Below are positions 53,701 to 64,000 of a stretch of DNA of 64,000 nucleotides, in pieces (the first letter of the stretch is position 1; every line of letters begins with the position of its first letter). The notes below the pieces were generated by a model. It was not told the DNA's origin, did not search any database, and saw nothing but the letters and a program-made list of their open reading frames with translations. Both the position numbers and the translations under genes were made by a program. The stretch lies in the NCBI RefSeq assembly GCF_035582795.1, contig NC_134371.1, forward strand, positions 47,471,001 through 47,535,000, given 5' to 3'. This stretch comes from Mycteria americana. Taxonomy: Eukaryota; Chordata; Aves; Ciconiiformes; Ciconiidae.

Positions 53701-55936
53701 GCAATATGGTGGCTGAAATATTTTTCAGCCCTGAGAAGGAAATCCAGTTAAGATTTAGAAAAGGGAGTAAATAACTTGTCCAGTTTGTTAGGCAGGTTTT
53801 CCAACAATCCACAATCTTGATATTACCCATTTATAAATTAGGTTATTTGGCATTTTACTAAAATACAAGTTTAGAACCCTCACTTTATTGCTTTGAATGA
53901 AAGCCTGCTGAGCCAGTAAGACTCACGAGTAACACTACCCAGTCTTACTTGCTTTCACCACTACTTAACAAGGCAAGAATCTACTATTTTATTCCTTATC
54001 ATATTACTGTAAATGCCTATAGGGATAACTCAAATGAAGATTACTATCCCAGCTTAGAAAATATTCACAATGTCAGCCTATGGCTATATGGTTTGCTATG
54101 GTTTCACTTCATCTATACGTTTCAAATCTCTTCTCAGCTTTCCCCACAAACATGACAGCAAAAAGTTCTAAAAATACTTGGAAAGTGCCTCTGGATTAGT
54201 TATTTTATATATTTTAATGCATAATTATAAAAGGGGACTACAGCAAGCATTTGCTTACCTCTCTTCTGATACTATAACATTACAGAGATAAACAATGTTG
54301 TGATAATGATTCCTTTGCTGCTTGTTCATCAAACCCATACTACCAGTTCATATCATCAATTGTACATTTGTTACTGTGAAATTATTTTCCTAATGTTTCA
54401 AATTATTTATCAATCTCATATTATATAGGATTATTAACACCACTATCTTAGTTATTTTCAGACATGAAATTGAACCTTTTCTTTGCAGAATAAAAAAAAA
54501 ATTACAGATTCTACTGTGGATAGTTCACAGACAATGTCCATTTTCTATACCACCCAAGTAATAGGAATAAACTAGTGATTAAGAACTACATCCAAGTCAA
54601 TCTTTACAGGGTCACTTGGGAAAACAATCTAAATCAAATTTCAAAATCGCACTGCAAACAACATATCAAAAGGCTAAGTAGACAAATTTATTCAGAATTA
54701 GTCTCCATAATTAGCTGTAATTTAACTCACTTTCCTTCTAAAACACATTAGAGTTATGCACACAGTTTAATTCTGAACGAGACCATTTTCTAGGAATAGG
54801 TTTTTCAATTAATTTTTAACTTGTACCTTTAATAAATCTGAACCAATTTTTCCTCTGTCATTTTACAGATAAATTAAAAATGCTCATTTAACGTGCAATT
54901 CAGTTTTAGTAACTGAAGAACGCTAGCAAAGAGGAAACTGATACTAGTAAATCTAAATGGATGTTCTACACTGAAAACCTTTTGGAATAGAAATAGCATC
55001 TTTGCCTAAATATTATTTAGGTAGATATTTTTAATTTTTTTGTTTCCTTTTCCCTTCCTCCACCACAAACCATTTTTCAAGTGAGAAATAGGAAAAACAA
55101 CACAACTAGAAATAGAAAAGAGCCCAGGAACAACTTCCATTTTGTCACCAAATCTTTTCTTTCTTCATAATTTTCGAACAAATGGTAATAAACTTTATAT
55201 GTCATTGGTATTTTTGTTTGTTTTCTCCTTGTGAAAAAGTAGAATTGAAATTCTAGAAAATTATGAAAAGAAGTGTTTGCCTGCCTCTTGCCACTACCCT
55301 AACCAATGTAAAATGGCAGTGATTTATAGGAATTACAAAACCAGTAAATTTTAAGAAAATGCAACTGAAAATACGGAATATAAGCATACAGAATTAACTT
55401 ACCCTTTAAGACTGTTGTTGAATAATAAAACGCTGAAGCAGTAAACAATGACCCATTTTTGCACCTGTCAAAAAACAATGGCAAAGGACTCCGAGTAACA
55501 TATTGGCAAGGAACACAAAATTTCATATGGTTATAGTAATCCATCCTGATAAGAATATATGGAAAAAAATCTATATTTATGAAATATTGATTTTCTTACA
55601 TTTATAATGAGGAAATTAATAGCATAACCTCAGTTAATGAACACCAAATCATGTGCTTCTGATATCACTTATTGATGATTTATATGGACCTAAGTCTATT
55701 TAATCAACCATGTAAAACTGGTATGAGGATGAGATTATGCTCTGAATTAAAATTCTTTAGAGACATTTGTGTTTGAGAACTCAAGCTTGTCATTAGCTTT
55801 CTTCTTTACCACGAGTTTCTGAATACCTATTATACAGTATGTATCTAGATACACAGAGTGGAAAGGAAGTTAAGTCTATATGATTCACCACAGCAGGATT
55901 TACAGCCAAATTACGCCAGTTATGGCCCAGTGATGA
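47791..55936. other. Unique AT-rich non-coding sequence
   Basis: Eight kilobases without a recognisable gene, RNA or named repeat. Frames are at most 86 codons. A small perfect stem CTATGGCT-CT-AGCCATAG lies near 48850. Poly(A) and poly(T) tracts of 9-12 bases occur at several points (for example about 51225-51238 and 54490-54499). I see no splice-flanked frame resembling a known protein. Confidence 0.7.
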
Positions 55937-56532
55937 GTGATTGTGCTGGTTTTGACTGGGATAGAGTTAGTTTTCTTCTTAGTAGTTAGTATGGGGCTAT
56001 GTTTTGGATTCATGCTGAAAACAGTGTGGATAATACAGGGATGTTTCCGTTATTGCTGAGCAGTGCTTACACAGAGTTGAGGCCTTTTCTGCTTCTCACC
56101 CCACCCCACCAGCGAGGAGGCTGGGGGGGCACAAGAAGCTGGGAGGGGACACAGCCGGGACAGCTGACCCCGACTGACCAAAGGGATATTCCATGCCATA
56201 TGATGTCATGCTCAGCCCATAAAGCTGGGGGAAGAAGAAGGAAGGGGGGGATGTTCAGAATGATGGCATTTTGTCTTCCCAAGTAACCATTATGTGTAAT
56301 GAAGGCCTGCTTTCCTGGAGATGGCTGAACACCTGCCTGCCCATGGGAGGTAGTGAATGAATTCCTTATTTTGCTTTGCTTGGGTGCATGGCTTTTTACT
56401 TTAAACTGTCTTTATCTCAACCCATGAGTTTTCTCACTTTTACTCTTCTGATTCCCGCCCCCATCCCACTGGGTGGGGGGAGTGAGTGAGTGGCTGTGTG
56501 GTGCTTAGTTGCTGGCTGGGGTTAACAGTGAT
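55937..56532 (+). mobile_element. Solo LTR of the same ERV family as 38.9 kb, with target duplication
   Basis: The LTR spans 55942-56527 (586 bp), from TGTGCTGGTTTTGACTGGG to GCTGGCTGGGGTTAACA, flanked by a perfect 5-bp duplication GTGAT (55937-55941 and 56528-56532). No internal retroviral sequence is attached. By eye the first 150 bp match the reverse complement of the 38946-39545 copy at roughly 90%. The two share CACCCCACCCCACCAGCGAG, AGCCCATAAAGCTGGGGG and CTGCCCATGGGAGGTAGTGA. Its 3' end lacks about 7 bases present in the other copy (GGTTAAACCATGACA against GGTTAACA). Frames inside (95 codons plus, 71 codons minus) are shadows. Confidence 0.94.
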
Positions 56533-56733
56533 AAAAACATGGTAAGCCACACATATATATAGTCTTTTAGAGAAAGCATATCGCATTTTTAGATATTTTC
56601 CTCACCTTAAAACATTTAAATTGAGTTATAATTTAAAATTTCTGTGATTGCAAAACAGACTGCCTTATTCTGATGAGTCTCATTTTGCATACTTTGGAAG
56701 AAGAGAAATAGTATAACTGAGAAGTTGTATTTA
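56533..56733. other. Short unique spacer
   Basis: AT-rich unique sequence between the LTR and the palindrome; nothing recognised. Confidence 0.7.
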
Positions 56734-56757
56734 TTGGTTGCTTTTAAAAGCAACCAA
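56734..56757. repeat. Perfect 24-bp palindrome
   Basis: The left half TTGGTTGCTTTT (56734-56745) is followed without a spacer by its exact reverse complement AAAAGCAACCAA (56746-56757). The symmetry breaks at the next base on each side. No transposon end or named operator fits. It could extrude as a cruciform or act as a dimeric protein-binding site, but function is unknown. Confidence 0.95.
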
Positions 56758-58430
56758 ATCTTTTTTATTTTGCATAGGAATGTTAGGCTTTAAGTTCTGT
56801 CATCTCAGGACTCATTAACTCAGTGTAATTTCCCCTTTTTAATGATATCAGTCTCCTAGTTCTAGCTCTCACTGCTTGTTTCTTGCTCTAAGAGACTGTC
56901 TCAAAGCAATTCAACATTGGTCAAAAAAGGACCATTGCCCTTCTGGACTTCACATCAGCATAACTGTGAGATGAAACGCCATAGCTGGCACAGGGAAGGT
57001 GGGAAAGGTAAATTTTTGTGGCAGTTTATTTAAAGAAAGAGTCAGCTGACTGAGACTGCTCAAAGGTTTGGAATGTTACAGGCATGTTGTGGGAGGCTGG
57101 CTGAAGAGATAAACGCAGGTGAAATCACAAAGACACAATAAGTGAAGTTTATCACATGACTCCATAACTCATCATAGCCATACCAACAGCCATATGCTAA
57201 CTAGCAGGTGAAGAGACAGTTCCAGCTTAGCTTCACCACAAGCATCAACATATTTGCCTTGGAGGGCACTGCTTTTACAACCCTGTGTGACAGGGCAGTA
57301 AGCAAGCCAGGACTTTAAGGCAGAAGTATCTGCACCTTTTCCTTAGAACTGGTACTTCAAAAGCTGTTAAACATTTTCAATTCCTAAGCTAGGTTTTAGT
57401 AGAGCCCAAACTGGAACAAGGTAACTTTTACAACTAGATGAAATGCAAATCTGTTGAAAGAGACATGTTCAAATACAACATTTTTTAAACAATCTCCTTC
57501 TTACCCTTGGAACCTGTACATCCAAATCCTGCTCCCAGGTCCAGCAGTTTTCAATTCTTAGATTACTACAAAGTCAGCATTCCTTTTTTTAGAGTCTAAG
57601 AAGACTTTCCTTGTCCCTTCATGTGTAACTATATGGCTGCCCCCTACCTCTTATGAGAATTTCCCAGGTCCTCTGCAAACTCCCCAGCTGCTTGCACTGA
57701 GTTGCAGAAGCTTTGCCAGCTGAGCATGGCCCATAACACTCAGAAACTAATTTCAGGGAAGCCCTACCATCCCCTACCTTTGGAAAAGTTCACCTGAACT
57801 GAATAAATCCCTCATTAAGCCTATTTTCACCTTTTTATAAAATGTTGCACACAATAAGCTGTGATCAAACAAGTGACACAATAAACCTTCCATAACACCA
57901 TGGATGAAAAAACAGTGCTCAACTGTTAATTGTTAACTTTAAAATTATGTGACTGCTGAATTTAGCTTCCTTACTTTCTCAGGGCAGCAGGATGTCCTGT
58001 ACCACTCAGCCCTCCCTGGTTGTGCTTCCTGGTAGTACTACAGCAGTGGAGAATCCTTAGAAGTTCTCATATGTGGAGCTCTACAAGGCTTTCCTTCAAC
58101 ATGTGCTTAATCAAGTAGAGCTCACTGATGTCTGTTCTTTTCACTTAAAATGAGACTCTTTAATTTCATGCTTAAATATTTGCTGGATGGATAGAAGAGC
58201 ATGTTTCTCTTGCAGGCAAAAATGCTTTAATGGAGAAGGAACAGCAGGGCAGAGTTTGGTTTTTGAGACAGGTCATCTTTTCCTATGAAATAGCCTTTAC
58301 TGGTATTAAGATGGTTTGCCGATTTTGGGGTTTTTTGGTGTTTGTTTTTTTTTTTTAACTCCCCAAACATAGGTTTGGCATAGACCTATGGAAGGCTGGC
58401 ACGGGCTTTAATTTTTATTAATTCTTGACA
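56758..58430. other. Unique non-coding sequence with a T/G tract
   Basis: No gene recognised and no frame of 60 codons or more. A G/T-rich and poly-T simple tract lies at about 58323-58357, just upstream of the CR1 tail. The rest is unique. Confidence 0.7.
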
Positions 58431-59331
58431 GAATCACAGAATCACAGAATCATATAGGTTGGAAAAGACCTTTAAGATCATCAAGTCCAACCGTAAACCT
58501 AACACTACCAAGACCACCACTATACCATGTCCCTAAGCACCTCATCCTTTAAATACCTCCAGGGATGGCGACTCAACCACTTCCCTGGGCAGCCTGTTCC
58601 AAGGCTTGATAACCCTTTCAGTGAAGTAAAATTTCCTAATATCCAGTCTAAACCTCCCCTGGCGCAACTTGAGGCCATTTCCTCTTGTCTTATCACTTGT
58701 TACCTGGGAGAAGAGACCGACCCCCACCTCCCTACAACCTCCTTTCAGGTAGTTGTAGAGAGCAATAAGGTCTCCCCTCAGCCTCCTTTTCTCCAGGCTA
58801 AACAACCCCAGTTCTCTCAGCCGCTCCTCATAAGACTTGTGCTCCAGACCCTTCACCAGCTTCGTTGCCCTTCTCTGGACACACTCCAGCACCTCAATGT
58901 CTCTCTTGTAGTGGGGGGCCCAAAACTGAACACAGTATTCGAGGTGCGGCCTCACCAGTGCCGAGTACAGGGGCACGATCACTTCCCTACTCCTGCTGGC
59001 CACGCTATTTTTGAGACAAGCCAGGATGCCATTGGCTTTCTTGGCCACCTGGGCACACTGCTGGCTCATATTCAGGCGGCTGTCAACCAACACCCCCAGG
59101 TCCTTTTCCGCCAGGCAGCTTTCCAGCCACTCTTCCCCAAGCCTGTAGCGTTGCATGGGGTTGCTGTGGCCCAAGTGCAGGACCTTGCACTTGGCCTTGT
59201 TAAACCTCATACAATTGGCCTCGGCCCATCAATCCAGGCTGTCCAGGTCCCTCTGCAGAGCCTTCCTCCCCTCAAGCAGATCAACACTCCCGCACAACTT
59301 GGTGTCATCTGCAAACTTATTGAGGGTGAAC
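58431..59331 (-). mobile_element. CR1 LINE, 3' ~0.9 kb including reverse-transcriptase C-terminus
   Basis: The plus strand starts with three tail octamers (GAATCACA, GAATCACA, GAATCATA; 58431-58454), then the 3' UTR (TAGGTTGGAAAAGACCTTTA, AGATCATCAAGTCCAACCGT), then coding sequence on the minus strand. The element is 5' truncated inside the reverse-transcriptase domain near 59331. CR1-like sequence may continue weakly to about 59390, interrupted by a 19-bp local duplication (ACACTTAACTCTT at 59330 and 59349). This is the longest and best-preserved CR1 in the window. The 302-codon plus-strand frame 58527-59435 is its antisense shadow. Confidence 0.96.
58542..59331 (-). pseudogene. CR1 ORF2 (reverse transcriptase) C-terminal remnant
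   Basis: In intact elements this protein copies CR1 RNA at the target site by target-primed reverse transcription. Here a frame of 222 codons stays open from 59210 to 58542. It shows the landmarks [47 protein letters not shown] and [13 protein letters not shown]. The same frame continues upstream to 59331, where FADD (59304-59315), the metal-binding aspartate pair of the reverse transcriptase, is visible. One stop codon, TGA at 59229-59231, interrupts it. It replaces the expected CGA between LD and WAEAN and is explained by CpG decay. The N-terminal fingers and palm, and the endonuclease, are absent, so the copy is inactive. Confidence 0.92.
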
Positions 59332-59390
59332 ACTTAACTCTTATCCTGACACTTAACTCTTCTCCAAACAAATTATTGAAAACCTTGGAT

Positions 59391-61216
59391 CTGAGTTATC
59401 TACCAAATTATGACCCTCAGAACACGCAGTTTTAATCTGATTAAATAAAAGCAGCAAGTTTTTAAGAAATGAGGATGAACACAATTTTTGAAGTGAGAGA
59501 CCTAACAAGTGAGAGAGGAAGCAAAGCACTGAACATTTTTAAGGGGAATTTTTCAGAAACAAAATAATTCCTGCATTTCTTCCTGCTGTCTTCTGCATAG
59601 AAAGAAGCCACTGTTTTACAGGCCAGACCATTTTGCCTTTGGGGAGGGGAAGTCAGGAACAGGGAAACTCCCTGTTGAAGGGACAGCAGCAGCATTCCCA
59701 TGCCTGCAGCCCATTCCTGTGGCTCCCACAGCTGGAAATTAAACAGAAAAAGTGGGTAATGCAAACTTGTGGTCAGGTTTCAAAGTTAGTAGACTGTACT
59801 AGCTTGACATGTTTGAAATCAAACTGTGCATTCTTTCATTCCTTTTTTTATTGTCTGATCAATGTAGGTGTTTGAAATTTTATGAATATCTGCTGTGACA
59901 GTGTACTATTGCTCTCTCAACCACCACAATTTTTAAAACATTGTGTTCCTCTTTCTCAATGCAGTATTAGATTAAATTTCACAATGTGACTAATAGTGTA
60001 AAGGCAACTAATATTAAATAAAATAGCAGCTTCATTTTAGAGGGTAATTTCATGAGTCTTTCTAAATTATTTTTTCTCAAAAACAGTAAGTCCAGTGAGT
60101 TATAGAAACATATCATAAAGATATGCTATCAATCAAAAATTATGTTTCTAAACAAATAACGGGATGACAAGCTACCATCTCTTTCCCATTACTTTTTCTA
60201 ACAAAGAAACAGCTCCAGAGTTTTCTTGGGAATTTAAGGCATATTCAAAGCAGATAATAACATGTAAATTCCTTACAGGCTAAGGTAAGCCATCGGGGAA
60301 ATGACGCCTTGGAGACAAAGTAGTTCTGAAAAATCAGCCCTGACAGAGACGAACAAAGTGACAGACCCACAGGCAACTCCGAAGTCAGCAGCTCTACTGC
60401 TTGTGAAGTCTGCCAAGAAGCATAACATGCCCAGGTATTTCCAGCTGCCTGTTCATTACTCTCAATCCTGTCAAAATGCATCTTTCTTGCAACACTGTCA
60501 TTCACAAAACATTCACTTTAGGCTCCAAAGGCAAACAGGCCAAATTCAGAGCTCTAATAATCTGACATGAATCCACTGAAGTCAATAGTTATGCTTGCTT
60601 ATATTCATGAAGACATTTGTCTCAATATCTTAAAATGTGGGAAATTCTGATCCTATTCAATTAGGTGCAATTTACCATAGGTTTGTAGGAATTTAAAGGA
60701 TTATTTCAAAAGCTAAAACTGCAACACTGAAGCTTATCTTAGATACTATCTGAGATTGTTCTACTGGGTTTTAGCATCAATATTTCATCAATCTCTTTCC
60801 CTGGGCATTAGCAGCACAGGCATCATTGAATGATGGAGACTGAACGTCCATTTTCATTTAGTGGTTCTTCTCTCCCAAAGCAGAGCACTGGAAATAAGCC
60901 TTTCTCACTCCCTCTTCCTATAGGTCTTTCCAGGTTTTTCAATACTATAATCATTTTGGGTCCAACAGAAGAGTATCTACAGTGAACTAATCATCCTTTT
61001 TTTCCCCTTTTTTTCATCCACTTCAACTCTTCTCCAACTGAAAATAATAGTAACATCAGTCCAGTTTATCTGTGTCTTAGCCACCATACAGATGCCCAAG
61101 AAATATATATTGATTCTACTTTTCATATATAAAAAACACCACTCACATACATACAATTTTAGAAACGTCTAGCTACCTTGTAGTAGTTGGAACTAGTCCT
61201 GTGGAGAAAAAGATAC
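59391..61216. other. Unique non-coding sequence
   Basis: No gene recognised. Paired antisense frames of 80-100 codons at 59462-59875 and of 86-89 codons at 60245-60570 have no known domains and overlap each other, which marks them as chance. No repeats named. Confidence 0.7.

Positions 61217-61248
<32 letters not shown>
61217..61248. repeat. (CTAT)8 microsatellite
   Basis: Eight uninterrupted CTAT units run from 61217 to 61248, followed by AGATGTA. Uninterrupted tetranucleotide arrays of this length are usually polymorphic. Confidence 0.97.
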
Positions 61249-64000
61249 AGATGTACCCCAATGAGGTACACAGATATACTTACGTACTTAAAAATTAAGC
61301 ACCTGCCAAAATACTAGAAGGATTAGAGTCATAGCTGGCTTGCAGATGTGGGAATAAATAAAGAATAGAAACAGTATTTATGGCTAAGATAGGCTGGATG
61401 TTCTTACCTAGGGGAAAGTAAAAGACAAGATTGCTGTATATCATCTGGAATGAATTTTGAGCTTTTTACATACCTAAAAATAAAAACAGATGTATACAAT
61501 CCTATTGGCATAACAAAGCCCAATTTTGAAAAGGCTATTGTCTGCAAATGTGATGATCCTTAAGGTCTATCTTTAGGAGGACTGAAGGATTCTGAGCAAT
61601 CTGGGGATGACAGCAAGGTAGCTAAATAATCAATATTTGGAATCAAATATATTTTTTTCTCTCCATTTCTCAGTCTCACTCTCATATCTGATTATAATTT
61701 GGTAGAGAATTAGAAGACTAAACCATATAATAAATTTTGGAAAATTACTGCAGTCATTGTCTGGAATCAATCTGGATACAATAAATTAATCCTTAGCATA
61801 AAATAGAATAATCATTGCCTCCTACACTTCAGAATCTGCAAACATACACTGTAGATGCTATAAGCATATCTGAATCTTGATTTCTTCGAACATTGAGAAT
61901 CTACACTAATACTGCACCTGGCACAGAGAAGTGATCCCTGCTTTCGATGTCTGACAGCAGTACAAATAAATAGGCATATTTCAATCTTCATTATTTTGCC
62001 CACTGTATTTCAGAAATTTTGCAACTTGTTTTATAGTCATTTGACTACTACATTTTGAAATGTTCAGATTTTATTCTGATCAATGTTTTGCTTTAGCAAT
62101 CTAATCTCAAAGCATTATGTATAAATTCATCAACTTTTTTTTCATTACACCTATAGAATTTTCAGTATATAAATAAGCAAAATATTTACATTCTCATAAA
62201 CTATGTGAAAACTACCAGAACAAATTTAATACTGAAATAATTGAATTCTGGACCCACTAGCATCTGCTGAAGATTGTTATGTAGTATGAAATTTACTTAT
62301 TATTATGATAACTTAATAATCAGTAGCCTAGTACTTTAATCTTGAGTGTCAGGATCACATAACTCATAGAATAATATAGTAGTGGAAGAAGCAATGTAAT
62401 GGAACCTGCATTTCTTTAACTAAGAATCCAAATGTGAACTTTCATATTCCTATCTTTTTATTGCCTATTTTATAGTATCTCATGAAATTAATATTAATAA
62501 ATTAAGCTAGATTTTAATCTAGAGTTTCACATTTTGTTTCTAAGAATGTATTATATCTTTTTCCAGTTTACTGTTTTCGTCTTTCTCAACTACCACTATG
62601 CTAGTAGACCTCATTACTTTTTGCTTCAGTCCAGACTGGCTACAAATGAATCTAATTATTTTATCGTTTGGGCAATGTGCCTGGCAGACAGCAGGGCTTG
62701 GACACCCACTGCTGCTTTGAAGATACACGTTCAAAGAAAACTTGACATTTTTCTGATAAAGTTAATAATTTTCATGGTATTGACTAAAAAATAATCACTT
62801 TCTGGAAAAAAAAGTCAAAATATGGGCAGCTGAGATTATTACAGACTGCAGTAGAGTTATTGAAGCATCGTGAGCACCTGTTTTATATGTTTTTTAAAGT
62901 GTTAAAGGGAGATGAATACCACTAAGAGTGAATGAAGCAGCAATCACCATATTGATCATTTAGTATAACACACATTATACAGAAAAAAGGTGAATCGCCT
63001 TTTCAAGATATCATTAAATAGAAAAGTTAGGAAATAGTTATAGGAAATAAAGTGTATGCAAAGGTGTTCTGCTGGTCCTGCATTTACTTGTTCTTTTGTG
63101 ATTCTCACAGAGCTGCTATATTCTCCTCCGTGGGTCCTAATATCAGATGCAAATATTCACATTTTACTACATTAAACAATGATTAAAATAATATTTTCAA
63201 GAGACTTGCCTTTTCAACATCCATACAAATGCACAAAAACATGCAAATACATTGCCTTTGAGAGAGGAATTACGTGCTCTGCAGAAATCCACGTCCATGG
63301 ACAGGAAGCTCAAGGCAATTTGGCAGTTTTAGTGCAATCTTTGCTTCACTATTCCCTGTCACATGAACTACTCAATGCCTCTGGGAACTGCTGTTAACAC
63401 ACACAGCCCACTGGCCTCCTGGAACTGGTCCGCAAGACTTTGATAGGGCTTATGTATTGAAGGCTGCGTCACATTTCAAAGGGGCATGGTCAGCCCTAAA
63501 CAGTTTTCAAATCCTAAACAATCAAAAGGCACGAAATCAAACTAAAAACTTTGCCATATCTTAATTTCAAAGCTACTACACATAACTCAACCACTTTCCT
63601 CAATGGGGTTTCTTTTTTTTTTCTGTGATAAATATAGAATTATGTCTAACAAAGAATTATTACATGGCATGATAATGCATGTGATTCAGTTTTCATCAGC
63701 TAGTACTATTAAAATGGCCATTATTTTATGAACTGAGGTGGATAATGAGAAATATTTGAACAAGTCTGCCAGCACTCTCATATTCCAAGGAAGTTGTCAT
63801 TTGACAACCACTGTGAGTCCTTTGACAGGATGTGTTATTTTGGAGGAATATGAGTTAAATATAATGGGACTTAAATATTTATTGAATGATAATATACTAA
63901 TGAATTTTTTCATTTATTTTTATTTATTTATATGCACATCATGTTTTTGTCCTCCTCTTCTCAAACTTGGGCAAGTGAGAGGGCAGGCATGAGACAGGGA
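61249..64000. other. Unique AT-rich non-coding sequence
   Basis: No gene or named transposon recognised. A small (ATTT)-rich tract lies at about 63905-63931. A phrase CATAGAATAATATAGTAGTGGAAGAAGC near 62366 faintly recalls a CR1 tail but is not convincing. Frames are at most 86 codons, without domains. Confidence 0.7.

Noticed and set aside
55999..56286. 95-codon plus frame and 71-codon minus frame
   Set aside because: Both lie inside the solo LTR, which is non-coding regulatory sequence of the element.
58527..59435. 302-codon plus-strand open frame, the longest in the window
   Set aside because: It is the antisense of the CR1 reverse-transcriptase remnant on the minus strand. Its predicted protein has no domain, while the opposite strand gives clear CR1 landmarks and the tail octamers.
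60564..60612. Second copy of the fold-back element (CACTGAAGTCAATAG with CATGAAT/ATTCATG arms)
   Set aside because: Only a short core and 7-bp arms match; too little to call against background.
62355..62405. Possible eroded CR1 tail (CATAGAATAATATAG ... GTGGAAGAAGC)
   Set aside because: Only scattered similarity to the tail and none to the following 3' UTR; could be chance in AT-rich DNA.
1..64000. Bacterial-type features, CRISPR arrays, tRNA or rRNA genes, known microRNA hairpins, mitochondrial insertions
   Set aside because: Looked for by eye on both strands; no spaced direct-repeat array, no convincing tRNA B-box with cloverleaf, no familiar microRNA seed, and no mitochondrial gene sequence recognised. 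A computed scan (tRNAscan, Rfam) would be decisive.

Overview
The window looks like AT-rich, non-coding nuclear DNA from a bird. The evidence is the repeat content. There are five CR1 (chicken repeat 1) LINE pieces, with ATTCTRTG-type octamer tails on the younger ones, and two solo LTRs of an endogenous-retrovirus family that I associate, from memory, with neoavian genomes. A third piece resembles the 5' part of another avian ERV LTR. There are no operons, ribosome binding sites, CRISPR arrays or rRNA, and I recognised no tRNA. I found no protein-coding exon of a host gene: the scattered open frames of 60-155 codons are about what chance gives in 64 kb, and none carries a domain I know. It is best read as a gene desert or long intron.

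Layout. Positions 1-29.8 kb are almost repeat-free unique sequence. They hold a two-copy 20-bp repeat (10.97 kb), an AT-only (TATACTAGTATA)-type minisatellite (14.84-15.01 kb), a clean 48-bp tandem duplication (17.53 kb), an imperfect fold-back element of about 73 bp (22.39 kb) and a GC-rich patch with an internal duplication (26.56-26.85 kb). From 29.8 to 31.8 kb there are two degraded CR1 pieces. From 31.8 to 38.9 kb the sequence is unique. From 38.9 to 41.1 kb there is a repeat cluster: a complete solo LTR (minus, with 5-bp target duplication), a GC-rich patch, a truncated LTR-like piece (plus) and a CR1 3' end (minus). From 41.1 to 55.9 kb the sequence is mostly unique, with an ancient CR1 3' end (45.57-45.94 kb, plus) and a T/G-rich tract (47.7 kb). 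A second complete solo LTR (plus) of the same family lies at 55.94-56.53 kb, followed 200 bp later by a perfect 24-bp palindrome. From 58.43 to 59.33 kb lies the longest CR1 copy (minus). It still holds a 222-codon open stretch of the reverse-transcriptase ORF C-terminus and, upstream of one stop codon, the FADD catalytic motif. The last 4.6 kb is unique sequence with a (CTAT)8 microsatellite.

Nothing here reads as an undescribed gene system. The best-supported observations are structural: two inverted solo LTRs with exact target duplications about 16.4 kb apart, several ages of CR1 side by side, the 24-bp palindrome, and the fold-back element. Repeat family names come from memory of avian repeats, not a database search.
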